Source of the DNA: RGIG6919 sp045531905
GTDB taxonomy: Bacteria; Bacillota; Clostridia; Lachnospirales; Lachnospiraceae
Assembly: GCA_045531905.1 (NCBI GenBank)
Contig: JAZSEY010000026.1
Coordinates: 124,001-188,000 of the forward strand
Direction: 5' to 3'
Length of the DNA: 64,000 nt
Shown here: piece by piece, positions 44,144 to 53,135 of the stretch
Layout: every line of letters begins with the position of its first letter
How positions within the stretch are numbered: the first letter of the stretch is position 1
The notes under the pieces: generated by a model
Told to the model about the DNA's origin: nothing
Databases searched by the model: none
Seen by the model: the letters and a program-made list of their open reading frames with translations, nothing else
Position numbers and translations under genes: made by a program

Positions 44144-44935
44144 TTATTTTCTCGCTCTACTGATAGAACGAACAATTAATGTATCTTTGCTTGTAGCATT
44201 ATTGCTACCTGATGCTGCATAAATAGCTGCTGTAATGACTGCCACCAATTCACTATCATCCATCAAATTCTCAGTTACCGGTGCCACTATCGGTGTAGCC
44301 TCTGCTACCGGTGCTGCAGGCTCATTCTTGTTAGCCTTGGCAATCTTTTTCTTCTCCTGTTTTTCCATCATCATAGGAATATATTTGAAGAAACTAATAA
44401 TAAATGAAATAAACAATAATACAGCAAATACTGTACCCATACCCATGAGTGTATTCATTCCAGCCTGCTTAATATAATATCCCATAGAGTAAACAGACTG
44501 AATTGTAATCTCAGTAGCTACATATGGTAAAATCTCATCTGCATTTTGGTATACATCCTTATAATCATATACACTGTTTGGTTCATAAGTAAATACCGCT
44601 TCTACATCGTTCTTTTCGAAAGCACATAAGAGAATAATCTCAATGCTGTCTTCTTTTTCCGTAAATTGTGTTTCCTTCAAAGAAACATAAGCGCCTGATT
44701 CTTCATAAGCTGTAACAAGATTTGACACTGCACCAGAAAACGGTTCCTCACCCTGAGCAATTGTATACTTCTGACCTGATTCAGATAAATTCAACATATA
44801 CTCAAGATTTGTTTTTGCATTGTCAATTAAACGCTGCTGGTCATATTCATATGGAAGACCAGTATCCTTACCACAGCCTGTCACAGAAAAAACAACCGCT
44901 ATCATCATTAATAATAATACACGAAATTTTTTCAT
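44144..44935 (-). CDS. OadG-family decarboxylase subunit with an N-terminal lipoprotein domain
   Basis: The 263-residue protein starts with a lipoprotein signal peptide (lipobox VTGC, Cys21) and about 130 residues predicted to lie outside the membrane. One membrane helix follows (about 160-185), then a charged and Ala/Pro-rich linker, and the C-terminal helix ENLMDDSELVAVITAAIYAA typical of OadG/MmdD-type gamma or delta subunits. OadG normally begins with the membrane helix, so the lipid-anchored front domain is an addition. Substrate and role of that domain are unknown. Confidence 0.85.
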   Translation of the reverse strand: MKKFRVLLLMMIAVVFSVTGCGKDTGLPYEYDQQRLIDNAKTNLEYMLNLSESGQKYTIAQGEEPFSGAVSNLVTAYEESGAYVSLKETQFTEKEDSIEIILLCAFEKNDVEAVFTYEPNSVYDYKDVYQNADEILPYVATEITIQSVYSMGYYIKQAGMNTLMGMGTVFAVLLFISFIISFFKYIPMMMEKQEKKKIAKANKNEPAAPVAEATPIVAPVTENLMDDSELVAVITAAIYAASGSNNATSKDTLIVRSISRARK

Positions 44936-44950
44936 TTAGCTGCCCCTCTC

Positions 44951-46378
44951 TTAGATTGCACCATGCTTCTTGTATGGTCTATCTTCAGTCTTTGTATAGA
45001 GCATCTCGAATGATGCAATCAAACGCTTTCTGGTTGCATCTGGCTCGATAATGTCATCAACATAACCTCTTCTAGCAGCAGACTGTACATCTGCCTGTAA
45101 TGAGTTATATTCTTTCTTCTTTTCATTGATAAATGCTGTCTTGTCATCAGCCTTAGCAAGTTCATCAGCAAAGATAATCTTCACTGCCATCTCGCTATCC
45201 ATCATACCAATCTTTGCACATGGCCAAGCAAACTCAATGTCATTTCCTAATGCCTTAGAGTTCATGGCTGTATAAGCTGTACCATATGCCTCACCGATTA
45301 AAAGATTTACCTTTGGCACTGTAGCGTTTGCAAAAGCATATGTAAGCTTTGCAACAGCCTTAGCAATCTTCTTCTCTGAACATACAGTTGCCTGGTAACC
45401 AGATACACTTGTTAATGTTAAAACTGGAATATTGAATGCATCACAGAATGTAACAAACTCAGCTGCAGCATTTGCACCCTGAACAGAAAGCTTATCACCA
45501 CCGTCAGCTACCTGATTTGCTACACAACCGATTGTTGCACCATTTAACTTGATAAAACCAGTTACCATGTCTGGTGCAAAGTGAGCCTTTGTCTCAAAGA
45601 ATACATTGTTATCAGCAATATTCTGTAATACTGCTCTTGCATCCTTGTTAAGACCATCTAAATTAGGAATCACACGGTTAATATCATCTGTACAATCACA
45701 GAAACATGTATCATCCTCATTGCATGCTGGAAGCATGCTTACTAACTCGCGAACTTTTACAAGCACATCAGCATCTGTATCTGCTACTACATCTACAAGA
45801 CCAGACTGCTCGCTGTGGAATGCAGCTGAAGCTGTATCCAACTTGCCCTCATAGTTGCCATCTAAAGCATTTGGGCTATTTACAAAGAGCTTAGCATCTT
45901 CCTTTGTCATAAATACAAAATCAGATAACGCAGGAATCACAGCAGCACCACCGCCACAAGTACCGAACAATGCAGTAATCTGTGGAACAACACCTGATGC
46001 CAATGACTGCTTCAAGTAGATGTCTCCAAATGCCTCTAAAGCATCTGTTGCCTCCTGTAATCTTAATCCCGCACAATCAATCAGTCCAATCACAGGTGCA
46101 CCAACCTTGATTGCCATATCGTACATCTTGCTAATCTTCTTAGCGTGCATCTCTCCGATAGCACCACCAAGAACTGTTGCATCCTGGCTGTAAACATATA
46201 CAAGGTTACCATTGATAGAACCTGAACCTGTTACAACGCCGTCTGCCGGTGTTTCTTTTTCTTGCATGTTGAAATCAGTACTTCTTGCAGTAACATAAGA
46301 ACCAATCTCAACAAAGCTTGAGTCATCAAGTAAAGAAGCAATTCTTTCCCTTGCTGACAACTGCGTCTTATTGCTCAT
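44951..46378 (-). CDS. Acyl-CoA carboxyltransferase subunit, divergent MmdA/PccB-like
   Basis: The 475-residue protein has two crotonase-like halves of a carboxyltransferase. Present are RIASLLDDSSFVEIG, the first oxyanion-hole region (GTCGGGAAVIPALSDFVFM) and YAFANATVPKVNLLIGEAYG in the second half. It lacks the usual GFLPG motif, replaced by SVSGYQA, and has a Cys cluster (Cys219, 225, 227, 229). The acyl-CoA substrate could be methylmalonyl-, glutaconyl- or malonyl-CoA and is not decided. GGAGG lies before the ATG at 46378; it is first in the operon. Confidence 0.88.
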   Translation of the reverse strand: MSNKTQLSARERIASLLDDSSFVEIGSYVTARSTDFNMQEKETPADGVVTGSGSINGNLVYVYSQDATVLGGAIGEMHAKKISKMYDMAIKVGAPVIGLIDCAGLRLQEATDALEAFGDIYLKQSLASGVVPQITALFGTCGGGAAVIPALSDFVFMTKEDAKLFVNSPNALDGNYEGKLDTASAAFHSEQSGLVDVVADTDADVLVKVRELVSMLPACNEDDTCFCDCTDDINRVIPNLDGLNKDARAVLQNIADNNVFFETKAHFAPDMVTGFIKLNGATIGCVANQVADGGDKLSVQGANAAAEFVTFCDAFNIPVLTLTSVSGYQATVCSEKKIAKAVAKLTYAFANATVPKVNLLIGEAYGTAYTAMNSKALGNDIEFAWPCAKIGMMDSEMAVKIIFADELAKADDKTAFINEKKKEYNSLQADVQSAARRGYVDDIIEPDATRKRLIASFEMLYTKTEDRPYKKHGAI

Positions 46379-46448
46379 TTTTTGACCTCCGTTAAAGTTT
46401 ATTTTATGGCTTCTTAAAAAAGAGAAAACCAATTTTCTGCCAATTGTA

Positions 46449-46477
46449 ATTGTATATCTTTTCCTAAAAATAAGCAA
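46449..46477 (-). promoter_or_regulatory. Promoter for the sodium-pump decarboxylase operon
   Basis: Minus strand TTGCTT (46472-46477), 17 bases, TACAAT (46449-46454), about 71 bases before the ATG. Confidence 0.55.
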
Positions 46478-46504
46478 GGATAAAATCGTAAGAAATTCGA
46501 AAAA

Positions 46505-46539
46505 AACAAAAGAGTTTTCGAAACAGAAAACTCTTTTTT
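46505..46539 (-). terminator. Terminator after cinA
   Basis: Minus strand AAAGAGTTTTC-TGTTTC-GAAAACTCTTT followed by G and a T run: an 11-pair stem a few bases past the cinA stop codon. Confidence 0.85.
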
Positions 46540-46545
46540 ACAAAA

Positions 46546-47028
46546 TCAATCATTATTTTGTTTTGTGATACATCGATACACCAAAGTCAGTGCATTTTTA
46601 ACGGTCAGTTCTCGTATTTCGGTCCGATCACCTTCAAAATGAAATTCTTTCACTTTGACCTTACCATCATAGTAACAACCCATAAAAACAGTACCAACTG
46701 GCTTTTCATCTGTACCGCCATCCGGACCTGCTATACCGGTAACCGAAATTGCTACATCAGCCTTAGCTCTTTTAGCAGCACCTTTTGCCATCTGTTTTGC
46801 AACCTGTTTTGACACTGCTCCATATTTTTTTAAGGTCCGCTTCTTCACACCAAGCAAATCTCGTTTGGCTTCGTTGGCATAAGTGATAAAACCTTGATGA
46901 AATACCGAAGAAACACCTGAAACATTCACTAAGGTCGCACCAATCATACCACCGGTGCAAGACTCTGCGGTGGTAATCACCAATCCCTCTTCTATCAGTT
47001 TTGCAACAACTTTTTCTTCTAAGTTCAT
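46546..47028 (-). CDS. CinA C-terminal domain protein, nicotinamide-nucleotide amidase
   Basis: The 160-residue protein is the stand-alone CinA C-terminal/PncC domain. It has LVITTAESCTGGMIGATLVNVSG, FITYANEAKRDLLGV and ISVTGIAGPDGGTDEKPVGTV. PncC-type proteins deamidate nicotinamide mononucleotide for NAD recycling. The N-terminal MoaB-like domain of full CinA is absent. It ends the tepA-to-cinA gene run. Confidence 0.93.
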   Translation of the reverse strand: MNLEEKVVAKLIEEGLVITTAESCTGGMIGATLVNVSGVSSVFHQGFITYANEAKRDLLGVKKRTLKKYGAVSKQVAKQMAKGAAKRAKADVAISVTGIAGPDGGTDEKPVGTVFMGCYYDGKVKVKEFHFEGDRTEIRELTVKNALTLVYRCITKQNND

Positions 47029-47042
47029 GTGTTTCCCTCACA

Positions 47043-47576
47043 CTAATCCTTTAATACATCTTTATTCTTACTCAAATAGTCAACCAAAGAAATTACTGTC
47101 AAAGCAAGCGCTGTATATATCAAGACGTTCTCAATAACAGTAAACACGGTGCCACCAATATTTAAAATGACAACACAGATCATAACCATTTGAATGGCAG
47201 TCTTCACCTTGCCCCACCAGCCGGCAGCAATTACAACACCTTTATCTGCTGCAACCAGTCTAAATCCACTAATAATGAAATCTCTCGCAATAATCACAAT
47301 TACAATCCAACTGGCAATTCGACCCATACCTACAAATGCAATTAGCGCTGAACACACTAATAATTTGTCAGCTAATGGGTCCATAAATTTTCCAAAATTA
47401 GTTACCAAGTTATGCTTTCTTGCAAGATATCCATCAAACCAATCTGTCAAACTTGCAATCACAAACAAAGCAAACGCCACCCATTTTCCACCTGGTATAC
47501 CCGGAACCATCAGGAATACCAAAAAGAATGGAATCATAATCACTCTTAAAATCGTTAGTTTATTCGGTAAATTCAT
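47043..47576 (-). CDS. pgsA: CDP-diacylglycerol-glycerol-3-phosphate 3-phosphatidyltransferase
   Basis: The committed step to phosphatidylglycerol. The 177-residue membrane protein starts NLPNKLTILRVIMIPFFL and carries the CDP-alcohol phosphatidyltransferase motif DWFDGYLARKHNLVTNFGKFMDPLADK with its conserved Asp residues. The ATG at 47576 overlaps the end of rimO and has GGAG nine bases upstream. Confidence 0.95.
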   Translation of the reverse strand: MNLPNKLTILRVIMIPFFLVFLMVPGIPGGKWVAFALFVIASLTDWFDGYLARKHNLVTNFGKFMDPLADKLLVCSALIAFVGMGRIASWIVIVIIARDFIISGFRLVAADKGVVIAAGWWGKVKTAIQMVMICVVILNIGGTVFTVIENVLIYTALALTVISLVDYLSKNKDVLKD

Positions 47577-48897
47577 CACGCAACACTCCAATCAAATCAT
47601 ATTCATTACAATCGGTAATTTCTACAGAAACCATAGTACCAGACATCAACTCCCGATGACTATGGATAAATACATATCCATCCACACTTGGAGCATCCAT
47701 GTAACTGCGACCAACATAGACATCATCATCAAACAAATAGCCTTCCACCAAAACCTGATATGTATTGCCTATGTATCTCTGGTTTAATTCATAGGAAATC
47801 GCCTGCTGTAGTTCCATGATTGCATCCTGTCGTTCTTTCTTGATATCTTCATCAATCTGATTATCAAACTCAGCTGCAGGCGTGCCATCTTCTCTGGAAT
47901 AGGTAAATGCACCTAAACGATTAAATTCCATCTCATCGATAAAATCCAACACTTCCTCGTGATGTGCTTCTGTTTCTCCAGGAAATCCCGTTATCAAGGT
48001 GGTACGAATTGCAATATCCGGCATCGCTAAACGCAGTGCATTTATTTTTTCAATAATTTCCTGCTTAGATATCTTCCTACCCATTCGCTTTAGAATCTCA
48101 TCCGATGCATGCTGAATCGGCATATCTATGTAATGACAAATCTTTGGTTCTGATGCCATCACAGATATCAGTGCATCATCTATCTCCTCCGGATAACAAT
48201 ACAATAAGCGAACCCATGCAAGCTCTTCAATGGCACAAAGTTGCTTTAACAACTCCGGAAGCATCTTTTTTCCGTATATATCCACACCATAAATCGTCGT
48301 TTCCTGTGCTACTAATACCAATTCCTTTACACCCTCAGCAATTAGACGCTTCGCCGAGGCAACTAAATCTTCCATTGGCACAGAACGGAACTTGCCTCGA
48401 AGTTTTGGAATCACACAGTAGGTACAGTATTTATTACAGCCCTCAGCAATCTTTAAATACGCCATATTGGCATTTGTTGTGACCATTCTGTGCTCCGTTA
48501 CTTTAGGCAAATAATTGATATCCTGGAATGTTTCTATATATTCTCCATGTTCGATGGCATTGACTGCATCCACAATACCCTCATAACTGGTAGTGCCTAA
48601 AATAGCGTCAATCTCAGGTATCTCATTTTTCATATCCTGCTGATACATTTGAGCCAAACATCCTGTCACAATCACGCCTTTTAAAAGCCCTTGTTTTTTT
48701 AACTCGCACATCTCCAGAATATTCTCGACACTTTCATCTTTAGCATCATGAATAAATGCACAGGTATTCACCACAACAATATCAGCTTCCTGTTCTTCAT
48801 TTGTTATGTCATGCCCAGCCTTAGTGAGCATGCCCAGCATTTCTTCACTATCTACCAGGTTCTTATCGCAGCCCAGTGACACAAACAATATCTTCAT
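47560..48897 (-). CDS. rimO: Ribosomal protein S12 methylthiotransferase RimO
   Basis: Radical-SAM enzyme that adds a methylthio group to an aspartate of S12. The 445-residue protein has the N-terminal MTTase domain (LGCDKNLVDSEEMLG, VVNTCAFIHDA, TGCLAQ), the radical-SAM motif CNKYCTYCVIP and a C-terminal TRAM domain. The LGCDKNLVDSE form favours RimO over MiaB. It overlaps pgsA by 17 bases. Confidence 0.96.
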   Translation of the reverse strand: MKILFVSLGCDKNLVDSEEMLGMLTKAGHDITNEEQEADIVVVNTCAFIHDAKDESVENILEMCELKKQGLLKGVIVTGCLAQMYQQDMKNEIPEIDAILGTTSYEGIVDAVNAIEHGEYIETFQDINYLPKVTEHRMVTTNANMAYLKIAEGCNKYCTYCVIPKLRGKFRSVPMEDLVASAKRLIAEGVKELVLVAQETTIYGVDIYGKKMLPELLKQLCAIEELAWVRLLYCYPEEIDDALISVMASEPKICHYIDMPIQHASDEILKRMGRKISKQEIIEKINALRLAMPDIAIRTTLITGFPGETEAHHEEVLDFIDEMEFNRLGAFTYSREDGTPAAEFDNQIDEDIKKERQDAIMELQQAISYELNQRYIGNTYQVLVEGYLFDDDVYVGRSYMDAPSVDGYVFIHSHRELMSGTMVSVEITDCNEYDLIGVLRDEFTE

Positions 48898-48916
48898 ATT
48901 ATTACTCCACTATCAA

Positions 48917-50587
48917 TTAGAATAAACCAACAATCTTACCTTCATCCGTTACATCTACATTTTCAGCAGCCGGAACCTTTGGAAGACCAGGCATAGTCAT
49001 AATACTGCCACAAATGGCAACCACAAATCCTGCACCTGCACTTAAATATGCCTCTCTGATATTTACAGTGAAGCCTGTCGGTCTACCAAGTAATGTAGGA
49101 TCATCAGAAAGTGAATACTGATTTTTTGCCATACACACAGGTAAATCTGTATATCCAAGACCTTCTATTGTTGCAAGTGCCTTCTCTGCTGCAGGTGAAT
49201 AGGTAACACCATCTGCACCATAAATCTTCTTAGCAATCGTCTCAATCTTACCCTTTAATGGACCTTCTACATCATAGAGCATCTTGAAATTGCTTTCTTT
49301 CTGTTCCAATGTCTCTATTACTTTATTTGCAAGCTCAATACCGCCTTCGCCACCTTTTTCCCAAACCTGAGAAAGTGCGAATTCACAACCACGGTCTTCG
49401 CAGAACTTCTTAACAAAATCAAGCTCCGCCTCTGAATCTGACACAAACTGATTTAATGTCACAACAACTGGAACACCAAATTGCTTTAAGTTCTCAATGT
49501 GCTTACCTAAATTAGAAATACCACGGCTAAGAGCTTCCAAATCAGGATTATTCAAATAACTCTTAGAAACACCACCGTTGTATTTTAAAGCACGAACTGT
49601 AGCTACCAATACAACAGCATCCGGCTTCAAGCCTGATTTTCTACATTTGATATCAAAGAACTTCTCTGCACCTAAGTCAGCACCAAAACCAGCTTCAGTC
49701 ACAACAATATCAGCAAGTTTTAATGCCATCTTTGTTGCACGCACACTGTTACAACCATGTGCAATATTTGCAAATGGTCCACCATGCACAATGGCAGGTG
49801 TATGCTCTAATGTCTGAATCAAATTAGGCTTAATTGCATCCTTTAAAAGTGCTGCCATAGCACCAACAGCATTTAAATCCTTCGCTGTAACTGGTGTAGA
49901 ATCAGCAGTATACGCTACGATAATATTACCGAGACGTTCCTTTAAGTCTGCCATATCATTAGCCAAACATAAAATAGCCATAATCTCAGACGCTACTGTG
50001 ATAACAAAATGGTCTTCACGTACAAAACCATCCATCTTACTACCTAAACCAACTACTACATTTCTTAATACACGGTCATTCATATCCACGCAACGCTTCC
50101 ATGTAATCTGTCTTGTATCAATATTCAAAGCATTTCCCTGCTGGATATGATTATCAAGCATTGCTGCCAATAAATTATTTGCAGAAGTAATTGCATGGAA
50201 ATCACCTGTAAAGTGCAAATTCAAGTCTTCCATCGGAACCACCTGTGAATAACCACCGCCAGCAGCTCCACCTTTTATACCAAAACATGGGCCAAGTGAA
50301 GGCTCACGAAGAGCAATCATAGCCTTTTTATTCAACTTTCCCAATGCCTGTCCCAAACCAACAGTAATGGTAGTCTTTCCTTCACCTGCAGGTGTAGGAT
50401 TAATCGCAGTTACCAAAACTAACTTTCCATCTGGGTTATCCTTTACACGATTCATTAAATCATCAGAAAACTTAGCCTTATATTTACCATAGAATTCCAA
50501 ATCATCCTCTGTAATTCCAACCTTTTCAGCCACTTCCTTAATCGGAAGCATCACTGCCTCCTGTGCAATTTCAATATCTGTTTTCAT
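48917..50587 (-). CDS. fhs: Formate-tetrahydrofolate ligase
   Basis: Makes 10-formyl-tetrahydrofolate from formate with ATP for one-carbon metabolism. The 556-residue protein has the nucleotide loop (INPTPAGEGKTTITVGLGQAL), PSLGPCFGIKGGAAGGGYSQV, HFTGDFHAITSANNLLAAM and KNQYSLSDDPTLLGRPTGF. The ATG at 50587 follows GAGGAG. In this cell it could serve purine synthesis or a partial Wood-Ljungdahl route; no other pathway genes are nearby. Confidence 0.98.
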   Translation of the reverse strand: MKTDIEIAQEAVMLPIKEVAEKVGITEDDLEFYGKYKAKFSDDLMNRVKDNPDGKLVLVTAINPTPAGEGKTTITVGLGQALGKLNKKAMIALREPSLGPCFGIKGGAAGGGYSQVVPMEDLNLHFTGDFHAITSANNLLAAMLDNHIQQGNALNIDTRQITWKRCVDMNDRVLRNVVVGLGSKMDGFVREDHFVITVASEIMAILCLANDMADLKERLGNIIVAYTADSTPVTAKDLNAVGAMAALLKDAIKPNLIQTLEHTPAIVHGGPFANIAHGCNSVRATKMALKLADIVVTEAGFGADLGAEKFFDIKCRKSGLKPDAVVLVATVRALKYNGGVSKSYLNNPDLEALSRGISNLGKHIENLKQFGVPVVVTLNQFVSDSEAELDFVKKFCEDRGCEFALSQVWEKGGEGGIELANKVIETLEQKESNFKMLYDVEGPLKGKIETIAKKIYGADGVTYSPAAEKALATIEGLGYTDLPVCMAKNQYSLSDDPTLLGRPTGFTVNIREAYLSAGAGFVVAICGSIMTMPGLPKVPAAENVDVTDEGKIVGLF

Positions 50588-50604
50588 GATATTGTCTCCT
50601 CTCA

Positions 50605-53124
50605 TTATACATATTCGTCAACATACTGTTCAAATTCTTCCATAGACATTAAGACTTTTCTTGGTTTTGTTCCTTCTTCCGGACCTACAACACCAGCCTC
50701 ATAAAGCTGGTCCATAATTCTGGCAGCTCTGTTAAAACCAATCTTATATACACGCTGTAACAAACCAATAGAAGCCTTATCCTTTTCGATAATGAACTTT
50801 CCAGCTTCTATAAAGTACTCATCTCGGTCATTTGCAGGGGCAGACTTACCACCTGCTGTCTGCTGTGATGATGCAGTCTCCATCTGACTGGAAATATCTG
50901 TATCATACTGCGCTCCTGAACCTTGAGCCTTAATAAAATCAGTAACTGCAGAAACCTCTTCATCCGAAACAAATGCACCTTGTACACGTACAGGTTTTGG
51001 ATAACCGGTCGGATAAAAGAGCATATCTCCCTTACCCAACAATTTTTCTGCACCCACCATATCTAAAATGGTTCTGGAATCCACACCGGAAGATACAGCA
51101 AATGCAATTCTCGATGGCACATTTGCCTTAATCAAACCAGTAATGACATCTACCGATGGTCTTTGTGTAGCAATTACTAAATGAATACCCGCTGCTCTGG
51201 CAAGCTGTGACAGACGCACAATGGCATCTTCTACTTCGCCATGGGCTACCATCATTAAGTCCGCTAACTCATCTACAATAACCACAATCTGAGGCATCTT
51301 CTTCGGCATGTTCTCAGGATCTACCTCACCGGTTCTTATTACTTCTTCTATTTTCTGGTTATAACCCTGTAAATTTCTAACATTATATTCCGCAAATGTC
51401 TGATAACGATTTGTCATCTCAATTACGGCCCAGTTAAGAGCGCCTGCTGCCTTCTTTGGATCAGTAACAACCGGCACCAACAAATGAGGAATGCCATTAT
51501 ACACGGACAACTCCACCATCTTCGGATCAATCATAATCATCTTTACATCATCTGGATGCGCTTTGTAAAGAATACTCATAATCAATGTGTTGATACACAC
51601 AGACTTACCAGAACCGGTAGCACCTGCAATCAACAAGTGTGGCATCTTGGCAATGTCTGTTACCACTACTTGTCCACCAATATCCTTACCTACTGCAAAA
51701 GAGATATTAGAAGACGATTTTGCAAATTGATTTGATTCTATTAAATCTCTAAAACTTACAATTGAGTTTTCCTTGTTTGGAACCTCAATACCAACCGCAG
51801 CTTTGCCTGGAATTGGAGCCTCAATACGGATATCCGCAGCGGCAAGATTTAATTTGATATCATCCGCTAAACCAACAATCTTACTAACCTTTACGCCCTG
51901 CTCCGGTTGCATCTCATATCGGGTAACAGCCGGACCACAGCTATAATCTGTAATTGTAACGTTGACACCAAAGTTCTTCAATGTCTGCTGAAGTTTCATG
52001 GCTGTCTCACGAACATTTTCTTCCTGACTGCCACCTGAACTGCCCGCACTTTGCTTTAACAAATCCGGAGTTGGAAATTGATATGTATCTCCTTCTCTTA
52101 CCACAGAAGCAACTGGCATTGATGACTTAGTCTCAATATCTAAAGCAGATGTCTGATTTTGATTAGACGAAATTTCCTGTGTAACCTTTGCAGTTTCTTC
52201 TGCTGTTTCCATGGCAGACTGCTTTGTTCTCTTTCTGCGTCTCTTCACAGGCATTTCCTCAGAAACCATAACTTCATCATCACTATTATCCTCAAAAGCC
52301 ATTTGAATCTCATGAACTTCTTCATCCACCACCGGATGTCTGGATAAATCTTTTTTCTGTCCGATGATGCCTTTGTCAGTATCTGCCGGCAACACACGAA
52401 GGGCATCAGCCATATTTATCCCTGTTTTCTGTTTTCTATGGAACGGATCATCCGGATCTGCTATCTGTTCTTTTTGTGAATGATTATTCTTCTCTTGTTT
52501 ATTTGCATTCTTTTGTTTTCTTGGTCGTTCTTCATCATCATACTGAGTTCGCAGCAAATCCACAAAAGAAATCTCTGCTAAGAGTATTATAAAAATAACT
52601 GCCAATACAGCCAGTACCAGGTATCCGCCAACAGCACCTAAGCCTTTTATCAATACATATGCCAGCATTCCACCAATCAATCCGCCGCCGGTTTTTGCAG
52701 CGGCACTGTTCTTGTAAAACGCCAATACATTCTCTACATTGACACCAACCAACATCTGAATAAAAATGCCAATCACGAAAAGCAAAATGCCTGCATAAAC
52801 AACTTTCTTCACAACGCGTGGCTTGTATTGATTAGAAATCAAAAATGCCGCACTGATAAATATGTAAATAGGAATTAAATAAGCGGTAAATCCAAATAAG
52901 CCAAACATCACATTACTAATAAAACCACCTATCACTCCACACAACCCGAAATTGCTCAGTTCCATAATCAGACACAGTGCAATCAATACAAGTAACACAA
53001 TCTCTTCACCGAAGGACGCCTCATCCGCAGGAATTGAATTTTGCTGCTTTTTAGATTTGGCAGAAGTAGTGCTCTTGCTGTTTTTAGTATTCGATTTTTT
53101 ATTATGATTTGTAGACTTCTGCAT
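50605..53124 (-). CDS. FtsK/SpoIIIE DNA translocase
   Basis: The 839-residue protein has four or five N-terminal membrane helices (to about residue 190), a long charged linker, and a motor domain with Walker A (HLLIAGATGSGKSVCINTL), Walker B (QIVVIVDELADLMM) and RLSQLARAAGIHLVIATQRPSVDVITGLIKANVPSRIAF. A C-terminal gamma winged-helix domain follows (DKASIGLLQRVYKIGFNRAARIMDQLYEAG). It moves chromosomal DNA through the septum in division or sporulation. Confidence 0.97.
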   Translation of the reverse strand: MQKSTNHNKKSNTKNSKSTTSAKSKKQQNSIPADEASFGEEIVLLVLIALCLIMELSNFGLCGVIGGFISNVMFGLFGFTAYLIPIYIFISAAFLISNQYKPRVVKKVVYAGILLFVIGIFIQMLVGVNVENVLAFYKNSAAAKTGGGLIGGMLAYVLIKGLGAVGGYLVLAVLAVIFIILLAEISFVDLLRTQYDDEERPRKQKNANKQEKNNHSQKEQIADPDDPFHRKQKTGINMADALRVLPADTDKGIIGQKKDLSRHPVVDEEVHEIQMAFEDNSDDEVMVSEEMPVKRRRKRTKQSAMETAEETAKVTQEISSNQNQTSALDIETKSSMPVASVVREGDTYQFPTPDLLKQSAGSSGGSQEENVRETAMKLQQTLKNFGVNVTITDYSCGPAVTRYEMQPEQGVKVSKIVGLADDIKLNLAAADIRIEAPIPGKAAVGIEVPNKENSIVSFRDLIESNQFAKSSSNISFAVGKDIGGQVVVTDIAKMPHLLIAGATGSGKSVCINTLIMSILYKAHPDDVKMIMIDPKMVELSVYNGIPHLLVPVVTDPKKAAGALNWAVIEMTNRYQTFAEYNVRNLQGYNQKIEEVIRTGEVDPENMPKKMPQIVVIVDELADLMMVAHGEVEDAIVRLSQLARAAGIHLVIATQRPSVDVITGLIKANVPSRIAFAVSSGVDSRTILDMVGAEKLLGKGDMLFYPTGYPKPVRVQGAFVSDEEVSAVTDFIKAQGSGAQYDTDISSQMETASSQQTAGGKSAPANDRDEYFIEAGKFIIEKDKASIGLLQRVYKIGFNRAARIMDQLYEAGVVGPEEGTKPRKVLMSMEEFEQYVDEYV

Positions 53125-53135
53125 ATATTACCTCA

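Noticed and set aside
46379..46448. Riboswitch or biotin operator upstream of the sodium-pump operon
   Set aside because: The leader is about 65 bases, AT-rich, with no stable hairpin or BirA-like inverted repeat.
47194..47787. A 197-codon plus-strand open frame opposite pgsA and rimO
   Set aside because: It crosses two overlapping conserved genes on the other strand and shows only Ile/Asn/Thr-rich shadow composition.
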